Made by a program: the position numbers and the translations under genes
Source of the DNA: Caballeronia jiangsuensis
GTDB lineage: Bacteria > Pseudomonadota > Gammaproteobacteria > Burkholderiales > Burkholderiaceae
DNA length: 64,000 bases
Direction of reading: 5' to 3'
NCBI GenBank assembly: GCA_000648925.1
Contig: JFHF01000005.1
Coordinates: forward strand, 124,001-188,000
The notes under the pieces: model-generated
What the model was told of the DNA's origin: nothing
Databases searched by the model: none
What the model saw: the letters and a program-made list of their open reading frames with translations, nothing else
Shown here: positions 24,120 to 32,976 of the stretch, one piece after another
Layout of the letters: each line of letters opens with the position of its first letter
Numbering within the stretch: position 1 is the stretch's first letter

Positions 24120-26537
24120 ATGAGAAGACAACCTATGGCACTGCGTCGTAACGCGACGGCACTGCTGGCGGCGGGACTTATCGTCGCGCAAGCCGCGCAC
24201 GCGCAAGTGACGTTGAATTTCGTCAACGCGGACATCGACCAGGTCGCGAAAGCGATCGGCGCCGCTACCGGCAAAACGATCATCGTCGATCCCCGCGTGA
24301 AGGGGCAACTCAACCTGGTCTCGGAGAACTCGGTTCCCGAGGAGCAGGCGCTGAAGACGCTCCAGTCGTCGCTGCGCATGCAGGGCTTCGCGCTCGTGCA
24401 GGATCACGGCGTCCTGAAAGTCGTGCCCGAAGCCGACGCCAAGCTGCAGGGCGTGCCCACGTATGTCGGCAATACGCCGGCCGCGCGCGGCGACCAAGTG
24501 ATCACGCAGGTCTTTCAGTTGCGTAACGAATCGGCGAACAATCTCTTGCCGGTGCTGCGCCCGCTGATCTCGCCGAACAACACCATCGCGGCGTATCCGG
24601 CGAACAACACGCTCGTCGTCACTGATTACGCCGACAACGTGCGCCGCATCGCGGGCATTATCGCGGGCGTCGATACGGCGGCGGGCCGTTCGGTCGATGT
24701 CGTGACGCTGAAGAACGCGAACGCCATCGATGTCGCCGAGCAGATGAACAAGCTGCTCGATCCCGGCGCGGTCGGCAGCACGGACGCCACGCTCAAAGTC
24801 ACGGTCACGCCCGACGCGCGCACCAACTCGCTGATGTTCCGCGCATCCAGCGCCTCGCGCCTCGCCGCGGCGAAGCAACTCGCGCAGAAGCTCGATTCGC
24901 CCACCTCGCAGCCGGGCAACATGCACGTCGTGGCGCTGCGCAATGCCGACGCCACACGTCTCGCCAAGACGCTGCGCGGGATGATGGGCAAGGGCAACAA
25001 CAATTCGGACAATACATCGGGTTCCGGCTCGAACTCAAATTCGTTCGGCCAGAGCGGCAACGGACTCGGCAGTTCGTCGATGTCCACCGGCACGTCCGGC
25101 ACGCCGCCTCTGCCGGGCGGTCTCGGCGGCAGCACGGGCAGCAGCAACAATCCGATGTCGGGCGGTACCGGCAACCGCGACTCGAGCTTCTCGTCGAACA
25201 AGGACAACGAGTCCGGCAACGACCAGGGCGGCGGCATGATCCAGGCCGATGCCGCGACGAACTCGCTGATCATCACCGCAGCCGACCCGGTTTACCGAAA
25301 TCTGCGCGCCGTGATCGACCAGCTCGACGCGCGCCGCGCGCAGGTCTATATCGAGGCGCTGATCGTCGAATTGTCCGCGACCTCGGGCGCGAACCTCGGC
25401 ATTCAGTGGCAGGGCGCGTTGCTTTCCAACAGCGGCAACAACGCGCTTTACGGCAGCACGAGCTTCGGCCAGGGCAACACGAATATCGTCGATCTGACCT
25501 TGCAAGGCAACGCGATCGCGCAGAATCCGTCCGCGCTCACATCGGCGACGGGCCTGCTCGCACAGGGCGTGAACATCGGGCTGCTGCACCGTTTCGGCAA
25601 CCTGTTCGGTCTGGGCGGCCTGTTGCAGGCGCTGTCGACGTCGGCGGATGCGAACATCCTCTCGACGCCTAACCTGATCACGCTCGACAACGAGGAAGCG
25701 AAGATCGTCGTCGGCCAGAACGTGCCGGTCGTGACGGGCTCCTACGCGACGCCGACCGCGAACGCTGCGACCTCGGTCACCGCGTTCAACACGTTCGACC
25801 GGCGCGACGTCGGCGTGACGCTGCACGTGAAGCCGCAGATCACCGACGGCGGCGTGCTCAAGATGCAGATCTATCAGGAAGATTCGAGCGTCGATACCAC
25901 GACGAAGAACGATCCGGGCGGCGTGACCATCAACACGCGCTCGGTGCAGTCGACCATTCTCGCGGATGACGGCGAGATCGTCGTGCTCGGCGGCCTGATG
26001 CAGGATCAGTACAACAATAACAACAGCAAGATTCCGCTGCTCGGCGACATTCCGTTCATCGGCAGCCTGTTCAGAAGCGAGAGCAAGACGCGCACGAAGA
26101 CCAACCTCATGGTATTTCTGCGCCCGGTGATCGTGCGCGATCAGGCGACCTCCACGCAGATCGCCAACACGCGCTACGACTATCTGCGTCAGCAGCAGTA
26201 CGGCTCGACGACGGACAACCGTCTCATCAAGGATCAGAATGTGCCGGTGATGCCGCCGAAGCCGCTCGGTCCGAGCGAGGGCGGCGGCGCGCCGGCCCAG
26301 AATCTGCTGGACTGGAGCAACACGACGCGCGGCCCCGGACCGAGCACGACGCTGCCGCAGAATCCGGACGCGGGTCCGGCGCCGCAGCCGATGCAGTCCG
26401 CGCCGCAATCGACGATGCCGCCGCAGAGCTATCCGCTTCCCGCGAACGGCGCGACCAACGCGATGCCGGGCAACGCGGCGACCAACACCCTGCCGGGTAA
26501 CGCCGCGACGAACGGCCAACAGGGAGTCCGGCCGTGA
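24120..26537 (+). CDS. gspD: Type II secretion secretin GspD
   Basis: The outer-membrane gate of the type II secretion system. With ATG 24120 it has 805 aa; ATG 24135 is a second candidate that begins the signal peptide MALRRNATALLAAGLIVAQA directly. N0 starts at VTLNFVNADIDQVAKAIG, N1-N3 repeats follow (LRNESANNLLPVLRPLISPNN, VVTLKNANAIDVAEQMN, VVALRNADATRLAKTLRGMM), and the secretin core has VPVVTGSY, RRDVGVTLHVKPQIT and PLLGDIPFIGSLFRS. Two oddities: a roughly 85-residue Asn/Ser/Gly-rich insert in N3 (about residues 290-375) and C-terminal imperfect repeats of GNAATN with MP or LP. The stop overlaps gspE by 4 bp. Confidence 0.95.
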   Translation: MRRQPMALRRNATALLAAGLIVAQAAHAQVTLNFVNADIDQVAKAIGAATGKTIIVDPRVKGQLNLVSENSVPEEQALKTLQSSLRMQGFALVQDHGVLKVVPEADAKLQGVPTYVGNTPAARGDQVITQVFQLRNESANNLLPVLRPLISPNNTIAAYPANNTLVVTDYADNVRRIAGIIAGVDTAAGRSVDVVTLKNANAIDVAEQMNKLLDPGAVGSTDATLKVTVTPDARTNSLMFRASSASRLAAAKQLAQKLDSPTSQPGNMHVVALRNADATRLAKTLRGMMGKGNNNSDNTSGSGSNSNSFGQSGNGLGSSSMSTGTSGTPPLPGGLGGSTGSSNNPMSGGTGNRDSSFSSNKDNESGNDQGGGMIQADAATNSLIITAADPVYRNLRAVIDQLDARRAQVYIEALIVELSATSGANLGIQWQGALLSNSGNNALYGSTSFGQGNTNIVDLTLQGNAIAQNPSALTSATGLLAQGVNIGLLHRFGNLFGLGGLLQALSTSADANILSTPNLITLDNEEAKIVVGQNVPVVTGSYATPTANAATSVTAFNTFDRRDVGVTLHVKPQITDGGVLKMQIYQEDSSVDTTTKNDPGGVTINTRSVQSTILADDGEIVVLGGLMQDQYNNNNSKIPLLGDIPFIGSLFRSESKTRTKTNLMVFLRPVIVRDQATSTQIANTRYDYLRQQQYGSTTDNRLIKDQNVPVMPPKPLGPSEGGGAPAQNLLDWSNTTRGPGPSTTLPQNPDAGPAPQPMQSAPQSTMPPQSYPLPANGATNAMPGNAATNTLPGNAATNGQQGVRP

Positions 26538-28021
26538 GCACGGTCAACGGTGCAGTCGAGAGCGCGAGCAGCGCGGCGTCGCCGCTGGCGGCCCGGCTCG
26601 TGCCCTACGGCTTCGCGCGCAGCGGGCAGATTCTGCTCGCGCACCAGCACGCGGACAGCATCGAGGTATGGATCAGCGAGCGCACCACCGACGCGGCGCT
26701 CGCCGAAGTCGCGCGCAATTTCGGCGCGCTGTCGATCGTGCGCAAGCCCGCCGCCGAACTCGCCGCGGCGATCAATTCGGCCTACGCGCGCAACGACGGC
26801 AGCGCGGCGCAAGTGGTCGGCGAAGTGGAAGGCGAAGTCGATCTGTCGCGCCTGATGCAGGACATTCCCGAAGTCGAGGATCTGCTCGAATCGGAAGACG
26901 ACGCGCCTATCATCCGCATGATCAACGCGCTGCTCACGCAGGCGGCGCGCGAGCAGGCATCGGATATTCACATCGAGCCGTTCGAGAACGCGTCGGTCGT
27001 GCGCTTTCGAGTCGATGGCACGTTGCGCGACGTCGTGCGCCCGAAGAAAGCGCTGCACGGCGCGCTGATCTCGCGTATCAAGATCATGGCGCAGCTCGAT
27101 ATCGCCGAAAAACGCCTGCCGCAAGATGGCCGCATCACGTTGCGCGTGGGCGGACGTCCGGTCGACGTGCGCGTTTCCACGCTGCCGACCGGCCACGGCG
27201 AGCGCGCGGTGCTGCGTCTCCTGGAAAAGGACGCGCAGCGTCTGAATCTCGAAACGCTCGGCATGGCGCGCGACACGCTCGTCCACTTCGACAAGCTGAT
27301 CGGCCGTCCGCACGGCATCGTGCTCGTGACCGGTCCGACCGGCTCCGGCAAGACGACCACGCTCTATGCGTCGATGTCGCGTCTGGAAACCACGACCACC
27401 AACATCATGACGGTGGAAGACCCGATCGAATACGACTTGTCGGGGATCGGGCAGACGCAGGTGAACGAGCGCATCGGCATGACGTTCGCGCGCGCGTTGC
27501 GCTCGATTCTTCGTCAGGATCCGGACATCATCATGATCGGTGAAATCCGCGATCTCGAAACCGCGCAGATCGCGGTGCAGGCATCGCTCACCGGTCACCT
27601 GGTGCTCGCGACGCTGCACACGAACGACGCCGCATCCGCCGTCACGCGTCTCACCGACATGGGCGTGGAGCCGTATCTGCTGGCGTCGTCGCTGCTCGGC
27701 GTGCTCGCGCAGCGTCTCCTGCGCCAGCTCTGCCCGGTGTGCAAGGAAGAGCGCGTCGAGGAAGACGGCACGAAGCGTTACCATCCGGTCGGCTGCGAGC
27801 GATGCGGCCAGTCGGGTTATGTCGGCCGTCGCGGTGTCTATGAACTGCTTCTGATCGACGACGCGATCCGCCCGCTCATCCATCGCAACGCGGCGGATGC
27901 CGAGATTCTCGAAGCGGGCCGCAAGCAGGGCATGCGCACGCTGCGCGAGGACGGCGAGCGCTGGCTCGCGGCGGGCGTGACGTCGCTGGAAGAAGTGCTG
28001 CGCGTGACGGGCGGAGAGTAA
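26534..28021 (+). CDS. gspE: Type II secretion ATPase GspE
   Basis: The 495-aa cytoplasmic motor that powers pseudopilus assembly. Walker A GPTGSGKTTT is at about residues 267-276, the Asp box at IMTVEDPIEYDL, Walker B IIMIGEIRD near 332 and the His box LATLHTNDA. A tetracysteine zinc element (CPVC near 400 and CERCG near 422) is present, as usual for GspE. The start is GTG at 26534 and overlaps the gspD stop (GTGA), so translation is coupled. Confidence 0.96.
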   Translation: MSTVNGAVESASSAASPLAARLVPYGFARSGQILLAHQHADSIEVWISERTTDAALAEVARNFGALSIVRKPAAELAAAINSAYARNDGSAAQVVGEVEGEVDLSRLMQDIPEVEDLLESEDDAPIIRMINALLTQAAREQASDIHIEPFENASVVRFRVDGTLRDVVRPKKALHGALISRIKIMAQLDIAEKRLPQDGRITLRVGGRPVDVRVSTLPTGHGERAVLRLLEKDAQRLNLETLGMARDTLVHFDKLIGRPHGIVLVTGPTGSGKTTTLYASMSRLETTTTNIMTVEDPIEYDLSGIGQTQVNERIGMTFARALRSILRQDPDIIMIGEIRDLETAQIAVQASLTGHLVLATLHTNDAASAVTRLTDMGVEPYLLASSLLGVLAQRLLRQLCPVCKEERVEEDGTKRYHPVGCERCGQSGYVGRRGVYELLLIDDAIRPLIHRNAADAEILEAGRKQGMRTLREDGERWLAAGVTSLEEVLRVTGGE

Positions 28022-28025
28022 AGGT

Positions 28026-29243
28026 ATGCCGGCTTTCCGTTTCGAAGCGATCGACCACGCGGGCAAGACGCAGAAAGGCGTGCTCGATGCCGACAGCGCC
28101 CGCGCAGCGCGCAGCCAGTTGCGCACGCAGGGGCTGACACCGCTCGTCGTCGAGGCGGCGGGCACGCGCACGCGCGGCGAGCGTCAACAGCGGCTGTCGC
28201 TCGGGCGGCGTCTGTCGCAGCGCGAGCAGGCGATTCTCACGCGCCAGCTCGCGAGTCTTTTGATCGCGGGTCTGCCGCTCGGCGAAACGCTCGCGGTGCT
28301 GACGGAGCAGTCCGAACGCGATTACATCCGCGAACTGATGGCCGCGATCCGCGCTGAAGTGCTCGGCGGCCATTCCTTCGCCAATGCGCTCGCGCAGCAT
28401 CCGAAAGACTTTCCGGAGATTTATCGCGCGCTCGTCGCGGCGGGCGAGCATACCGGCAAGCTCGGCCTCGTGCTGTCGCGTCTCGCCGATTACATCGAAC
28501 AGCGTAACGCGCTGAAGCAGAAGATCATTCTGGCGTTCACGTATCCGGGCATCGTGACGCTCATCGCGTTCGGCATCGTCACGTTCCTGCTGAGCTATGT
28601 CGTGCCGCAGGTCGTGAACGTGTTCGCGAGCACGAAGCAGGCATTGCCTTTCCTGACCGTCATGATGATGGCGCTGTCTTCCTTCGTCCGGAGTTACTGG
28701 TGGGCGATGCTGATCGGCGTCGTGATTTTCGCGTGGCTCGTGAAGACCATTCTCGCGCGGCCCGGGCCGCGCATGTCGTTCGACCGGTGGCTGCTCGGCG
28801 CGCCGCTCATCGGCAAGCTGGTGCGCGGCTACAACACGGTGCGCTTCGCCAGCACGCTCGCGATCCTGACCGCGGCCGGCGTGCCGATCCTGCGCGCGCT
28901 TCAGGCCGCCGGCGAAACGCTCAGCAACACGGCGATGCGCGAGAACGTCGACGACGCGATCGTGCGCGTGCGCGAAGGCTCGTCGCTGTCGCGCGCGCTC
29001 GGCAACACGAAGACGTTTCCGCCCGTGCTGGTTCACCTGATCCGATCGGGCGAAGCGACCGGCGACGTCACCACGATGCTCGACCGCGCCTCCGAAGGCG
29101 AAGCGCGCGAACTCGAACGGCGCACGATGTTCCTCACGAGCCTGCTCGAACCGCTGCTGATTCTCGCGATGGGCGGCGTGGTGCTGGTGATCGTGCTCGC
29201 GGTGATGTTGCCGATCATCGAACTGAATAATCTGGTGCAGTGA
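28026..29243 (+). CDS. gspF: Type II secretion inner-membrane platform protein GspF
   Basis: A 405-aa polytopic protein with two T2SSF domains (LTRQLASLLIAGLPLGETL and FASTLAILTAAGVPILRALQAAG) and three membrane helices (IILAFTYPGIVTLIAFGIV, WWAMLIGVVIFAWL and near the C-terminus VVLVIVLAVMLPII). It anchors GspE and GspL. It starts 4 bp after gspE (AAAGGT before the ATG) and ends in TGATG, one base shared with gspC. Confidence 0.96.
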   Translation: MPAFRFEAIDHAGKTQKGVLDADSARAARSQLRTQGLTPLVVEAAGTRTRGERQQRLSLGRRLSQREQAILTRQLASLLIAGLPLGETLAVLTEQSERDYIRELMAAIRAEVLGGHSFANALAQHPKDFPEIYRALVAAGEHTGKLGLVLSRLADYIEQRNALKQKIILAFTYPGIVTLIAFGIVTFLLSYVVPQVVNVFASTKQALPFLTVMMMALSSFVRSYWWAMLIGVVIFAWLVKTILARPGPRMSFDRWLLGAPLIGKLVRGYNTVRFASTLAILTAAGVPILRALQAAGETLSNTAMRENVDDAIVRVREGSSLSRALGNTKTFPPVLVHLIRSGEATGDVTTMLDRASEGEARELERRTMFLTSLLEPLLILAMGGVVLVIVLAVMLPIIELNNLVQ

Positions 29244-29656
29244 TGAACGCCCTTCAAACTCGCTTACTGACGCTCGCCGCGCTCGCGCTCTTTTGCGTGA
29301 CGGTGACGTACTGGGTCGTCACGCTGACCGCGCGGCAGACCGCGCCGCTGCCCGCCGCGGCCGCGACGCGCACGCCGTCGGTGGAACAGGCAGCGACCAT
29401 TTTCGGCGGACGGCTTGAGCGTCAGGCCAATTCGGACGTGCATCTGTTCGGCATTCTCGCGTTGCAGGGCGGCGCGGCGGCCATCGTGAGCTACGGCGGC
29501 GAAGCGGCGAAGGCCGTGTCGCTGGGCGGGCCGCTCACGCAGGGCGTGAAGCTCTCGGAAGTGCGCGCGCGTTCGATCATCATCGATCGCAACGGCGTGA
29601 AGTCGGAGATCTTCCTCCCGCAGAATCCGCCCGGCCCGACGATCTGGGTGCGCTGA
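29243..29656 (+). CDS. gspC: Short type II secretion protein GspC (HR domain only)
   Basis: GspC links the inner-membrane platform to the secretin. This form has only 137 aa: a short cytoplasmic tail, one membrane helix (LLTLAALALFCVTVTYWVVTLTA), a linker and the HR domain (FGGRLERQANSDVHLFGILALQGG ... SIIIDRNGVKSEIFLPQ), with no PDZ or coiled-coil domain. Classical enterobacterial GspC has about 270-300 aa. No frameshift is visible: the reading frame ends cleanly and the next 60 bp hold a terminator. It follows gspF rather than preceding gspD, which is the arrangement I expect in Burkholderia. Confidence 0.9.
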   Translation: MNALQTRLLTLAALALFCVTVTYWVVTLTARQTAPLPAAAATRTPSVEQAATIFGGRLERQANSDVHLFGILALQGGAAAIVSYGGEAAKAVSLGGPLTQGVKLSEVRARSIIIDRNGVKSEIFLPQNPPGPTIWVR

Positions 29657-29719
29657 ACGTGACGCGATGCCTCGCTCGTGCATGAAGCACGCGACGAAAG
29701 CGGATCGATAGAATGACCG

Positions 29720-29755
29720 GCGGCTTCCGAAAGACAGGAAGCCGCGCGATTTTTC
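29720..29755 (+). terminator. Terminator between gspC and gspG
   Basis: GCGGCTTCC / GGAAGCCGC (9-bp stem, 8-nt loop) followed by GCGATTTTT. It lies 64 bp after gspC and could cut the secretion locus into gspDEFC and gspG-N transcripts, or attenuate read-through. Confidence 0.65.
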
Positions 29756-29764
29756 CAATCATCA

Positions 29765-29781
29765 CCGGGCATGAGGCCCGG
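29765..29781 (+). promoter_or_regulatory. Small hairpin in the gspG leader
   Basis: CCGGGC-ATGAG-GCCCGG lies between the gspC terminator and the gspG start, 33 bp upstream of its ATG. It could stabilise the major pseudopilin mRNA after processing. Function is inference. Confidence 0.4.
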
Positions 29782-29813
29782 AAACGATATTTTCAATTCA
29801 AGAGGTAGCAGTC

Positions 29814-30284
29814 ATGCAATTGTGGACACAACGCCGCATGCGAATTCAACAGGCTCAGGCGCAGGGACGCCGTCAGCGCGGTTTCACGCTGATCGAAATC
29901 ATGGTCGTGATCGCGATTCTCGGCATTCTCGCCGCGCTGATCGTGCCGAAGATCATGAGCCGTCCGGACGAGGCGCGCCGCGTCGCCGCGAAGCAGGACA
30001 TCGGCACCATCATGCAGGCGATGAAGCTGTATCGCCTCGATAACGGCCGCTATCCGACGCAGGAGCAGGGTCTGCGCGCGCTGGTCGAAAAGCCGACGAC
30101 CGAGCCGGTGCCGAACAACTGGAAGGACGGCGGCTATCTCGAACGCCTGCCGGCGGATCCGTGGGGCGCGCAGTATCAATATCTGAATCCGGGCGTGCAC
30201 GGCGAAGTCGACGTGTTCAGCTACGGCGCGGACAACAAGGCGGGCGGCGAAGGCAACGATGCCGATGTCGGCTCGTGGCAATGA
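29814..30284 (+). CDS. gspG: Major pseudopilin GspG
   Basis: The 156-aa main subunit of the type II pseudopilus. The prepilin peptidase site is RG/FTLIE with cleavage after Gly23 and Glu at position 5 of the mature protein. The hydrophobic helix IMVVIAILGILAALIVPKIM follows, and the C-terminal globular part has the GspG calcium-site region (LPADPWGAQYQYLNPGVHGEVDVFSYG). AGAGG precedes the ATG. The leader peptide of 23 residues is longer than usual for GspG; an internal ATG (Met9) exists. Confidence 0.96.
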   Translation: MQLWTQRRMRIQQAQAQGRRQRGFTLIEIMVVIAILGILAALIVPKIMSRPDEARRVAAKQDIGTIMQAMKLYRLDNGRYPTQEQGLRALVEKPTTEPVPNNWKDGGYLERLPADPWGAQYQYLNPGVHGEVDVFSYGADNKAGGEGNDADVGSWQ

Positions 30285-30313
30285 TCGTCGCACGGTAGAC
30301 GAAGGACAGCGGC

Positions 30314-30787
30314 GTGAACAGGCACCGACATACGCGACGCAACGCGGGCTTCACGCTGCTCGAAATGCTCGTCGTGCTGGTGATCGCGGGTTTGCTGGTG
30401 TCGCTCGCGTCGCTGCAACTGACGCGCAACCCGCGCACCGATCTCAACGAGGAAGCGCAACGTCTCGCGCTGCTGTTCGAATCGGCGGGCGACGAGGCGC
30501 AGGTGCGCGCGCGGCCGATCGCGTGGCAGCCGCTCGACGGCGGCTTTCGCTTCGACATCCGCACGGAAGACGGCTGGCGGCCGCTGCGTGACGATCTCCT
30601 GCGCCAGCGCCGCTGGGAAGGCGGCGTGACCGGCGTGTCGATCCAGTTCCTCGACTCGGACAAGACGGTGAGCCGGCTCGTGTTCGGCACCGAAGCCATC
30701 GACGCGCCGATGGAAATCACGCTGTTTTCGGCAGTGGGGCGCGTGACCATCGTCGGGAGCGGCAACGGCCGCTATCAGGTGCGGTGA
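30314..30787 (+). CDS. gspH: Minor pseudopilin GspH
   Basis: A 157-aa type IV pilin-like protein with processing site NAG/FTLLE after Gly12 and a hydrophobic helix MLVVLVIAGLLVSLASLQL. The globular part (RLALLFESAGDEAQVRARPI) matches GspH. Start is GTG at 30314 preceded by GAAGGA. The stop shares one base with the gspI start. Confidence 0.93.
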   Translation: MNRHRHTRRNAGFTLLEMLVVLVIAGLLVSLASLQLTRNPRTDLNEEAQRLALLFESAGDEAQVRARPIAWQPLDGGFRFDIRTEDGWRPLRDDLLRQRRWEGGVTGVSIQFLDSDKTVSRLVFGTEAIDAPMEITLFSAVGRVTIVGSGNGRYQVR

Positions 30788-31173
30788 TGCGTGACCGTCG
30801 ACATCAGCGCGGCTTCACGATGATCGAAGTGCTCGTCGCACTGGCGATCATCGCGGTGGCGCTCGCCGCATCGGTGCGCGCGGTCGGCTCGCTCGCGACG
30901 GGCGAAGCGGACCTGCATCGGCGGCTGCTCGCGGGCTGGAGCGCGGACAACGAACTCGCGCAACTGCGGCTCTCACGTCAGTTTCCGCCGATCGGCTCGC
31001 GCACCTTCGACTGCTCGCAGGGCAATCTGAAGCTCGTCTGCACGCAGCGCGTGAGCCAGACGCCGAACCCGATTTTCCGGCGCGTCGAGATGTTCGTCTC
31101 GACGCCGGGCCGCTCCGGCAATCTGGCGCAAATGGTCACGGTGGTGGCGAATGAAACGAACCGCTCGCTCTGA
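30787..31173 (+). CDS. gspI: Minor pseudopilin GspI
   Basis: A 128-aa pseudopilin cleaved after Gly9 (RG/FTMIE), with helix VLVALAIIAVALAASVRAVGSL and the GspI motif WSADNELAQLRL. It forms the tip complex with GspJ and GspK. I use the ATG at 30787; a GTG one codon earlier is possible. Its end overlaps gspJ by 23 bp. Confidence 0.93.
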   Translation: MRDRRHQRGFTMIEVLVALAIIAVALAASVRAVGSLATGEADLHRRLLAGWSADNELAQLRLSRQFPPIGSRTFDCSQGNLKLVCTQRVSQTPNPIFRRVEMFVSTPGRSGNLAQMVTVVANETNRSL

Positions 31174-31825
31174 CCGGCGCGCCACGCAGCGCGGCTTCAC
31201 GCTGCTGGAGATGCTGATCGCCATCGCGATTCTCGCGGTGCTCGCGGTGCTCTCGTGGCGCGGGCTCGACTCGGTGATCCGCGGCCGCGCGACCATCGAG
31301 AACGCGATGCAAGACGAGCGCGTCGTCGCGCAATTGTTCGACCAGATGCGCATCGACGCGCGCCAGGCCGCCACCGACGACGAAGCCGGCCAGCCCGCCG
31401 TGCAGGTCGGCAACGGCTCGCTGCAGATCGTGCGCGGCGTGTTCGCGCCGGGCACGCCGCCGCGGCTTCAGGTGGTGCGCTATCGGCTGTCGAACGGGCG
31501 CATCGTGCGCTTTGCGTCGCCGCCGCTTTCTAATGTCGGCGAAGTGCGGCGCGCGTTGTCGTCGGGCGACACCGGCGACGGCTGGAGCTCGATTCCGCTG
31601 ATGGGCGGCGTGGCCTCGCTCGCGACGCGTGTCTACATTCCGGAAAAAGGCTGGTCCACGCGCATGAGCGACGTGCTCGCGCAGATCAACCAGAACGACA
31701 ACAACCTGAAGGTGCCGCAACTCGGCAACGCGCCGCTCGCGCGCGCGGTGGCAGGCATTCAGATCGCGGTCGGCGCGCGCACGCTCGCGACGCCGCTCAC
31801 GCGCGTGTTTCTGGTCGGAGAATGA
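31151..31825 (+). CDS. gspJ: Minor pseudopilin GspJ
   Basis: A 224-aa pseudopilin with processing site RG/FTLLE after Gly15 and helix MLIAIAILAVLAVLSWRGLDSV, the WRGLDS element being typical of GspJ. It is the second member of the tip complex. It overlaps gspI upstream by 23 bp and gspK downstream by 4 bp (ATGA), so the cluster is translationally coupled. Confidence 0.94.
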   Translation: MKRTARSDRRATQRGFTLLEMLIAIAILAVLAVLSWRGLDSVIRGRATIENAMQDERVVAQLFDQMRIDARQAATDDEAGQPAVQVGNGSLQIVRGVFAPGTPPRLQVVRYRLSNGRIVRFASPPLSNVGEVRRALSSGDTGDGWSSIPLMGGVASLATRVYIPEKGWSTRMSDVLAQINQNDNNLKVPQLGNAPLARAVAGIQIAVGARTLATPLTRVFLVGE

Positions 31826-32940
31826 ACATGCGCGCTCCGAACCCGAAGAGGCAACGCGGCGTGGCGATCATCAGCGCGCTTCTCGTGGTATCGCTCGCGG
31901 CCATTCTCGTGTCGGGCATGCTGTGGCGTCAGCAGGTGCAGATTCGCCGTATCGAGAATCAGCGGCTGCTTGCGCAAGCGCAGTGGATTTCGCGCAGTGC
32001 GCTCGACTGGACGCGCCTCATCCTGCGCTCGGAAGCCGATACCTCGCCGACGGTCACGTACCTCGGCGGCGTGTGGGGCGTGCCGATCGCGAAGACGAAG
32101 TTGTCGGATTTCCTCGGGCAGATCGGCGAAGTGCGCGCGCAGCAGGGCGCATCAACGTATCTGTCCGGCTCGATCGAGGACGCGCAGGCGAAGTTCAACC
32201 TGCGCAATCTGGTCTCGACGCCGACGCCCGGCGTGCTGACCATCAACGTCGCGCAGATTCAGTCGTTCCAGCGGCTTCTCACGATGCTCGGCATCAACGG
32301 CTCGCTCGCGAAGACTGTCGCATTGCAGATGCGCGCGGGCCTCGCGCGTTCCGCGACGCGCTTTCAGACGCAGACGGGCGCGAGCGCGACCATGGCGACC
32401 GGCGCGAACAACGAAGCGACGACGCTCGCGGCGATCGCGCAGGGCGGCGGCACGGGCGGCGGCAATTTCACCGACGATCCCGGCCTTAAGGACGCGGACA
32501 GCAACGCGCCCGTCGCGCCTTTGCAGATGATCACCGTCGATTCGCTGCTCGATGTGCCGGGCTTTTCGCCGGAAGCGGTCACAAAGTTGCGCCCGTTCGT
32601 CACCGTCCTGCCGACGACGACCGCCGTGAACATGAACACCGCGCCCGCCGAAGTGATCGCGGCCGTGGTGCCGGGGATGAATCTGTCGCAGGCACAGGCG
32701 TTCGTCGCGCGCCGGGAGACGGTGTTCTTCCACGATGTCGGCAACGTGCAGCTTGCGCTGACCGGCGCGGGCGTCAAAACGGTGACGATCGATCCGAACG
32801 AGATGGACGTCACCACGAAGTATTTCGTGATCCGCGGAAGCGTCGAACATGAGCGCGCGCAACTGGAGCGCACGACGCTCGTGTATCGCGATCCGACGAC
32901 GCATACGACGCGCATCGTCTACACGCGCGACGCGCAGTGA
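31822..32940 (+). CDS. gspK: Tip pseudopilin GspK
   Basis: A 372-aa large minor pseudopilin. Processing site RG/VAIIS lacks the Glu at position 5, which is normal for GspK and fits its place at the pilus tip. The helix is SALLVVSLAAILVSGMLW; helix-hairpin-helix-like repeats occur near the C-terminus (VPGFSPEAVTKLRPFVTVLP, VNMNTAPAEVIAAVVPGMN). A gap of 36 bp precedes gspL. Confidence 0.94.
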   Translation: MNMRAPNPKRQRGVAIISALLVVSLAAILVSGMLWRQQVQIRRIENQRLLAQAQWISRSALDWTRLILRSEADTSPTVTYLGGVWGVPIAKTKLSDFLGQIGEVRAQQGASTYLSGSIEDAQAKFNLRNLVSTPTPGVLTINVAQIQSFQRLLTMLGINGSLAKTVALQMRAGLARSATRFQTQTGASATMATGANNEATTLAAIAQGGGTGGGNFTDDPGLKDADSNAPVAPLQMITVDSLLDVPGFSPEAVTKLRPFVTVLPTTTAVNMNTAPAEVIAAVVPGMNLSQAQAFVARRETVFFHDVGNVQLALTGAGVKTVTIDPNEMDVTTKYFVIRGSVEHERAQLERTTLVYRDPTTHTTRIVYTRDAQ

Positions 32941-32976
32941 AGACGTGCCGCAGTCATTGATGAGAGGAAGTGGCCA

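Noticed and set aside
25035..26519. 494-codon minus-strand open frame opposite gspD
   Set aside because: Shadow of the secretin gene; extremely Arg-rich, no RBS or context.
29243..29656. gspC as a frameshifted or truncated pseudogene
   Set aside because: The frame has a proper start, a membrane helix, a full HR domain and a clean stop followed by a terminator. A short GspC form is the simpler reading.
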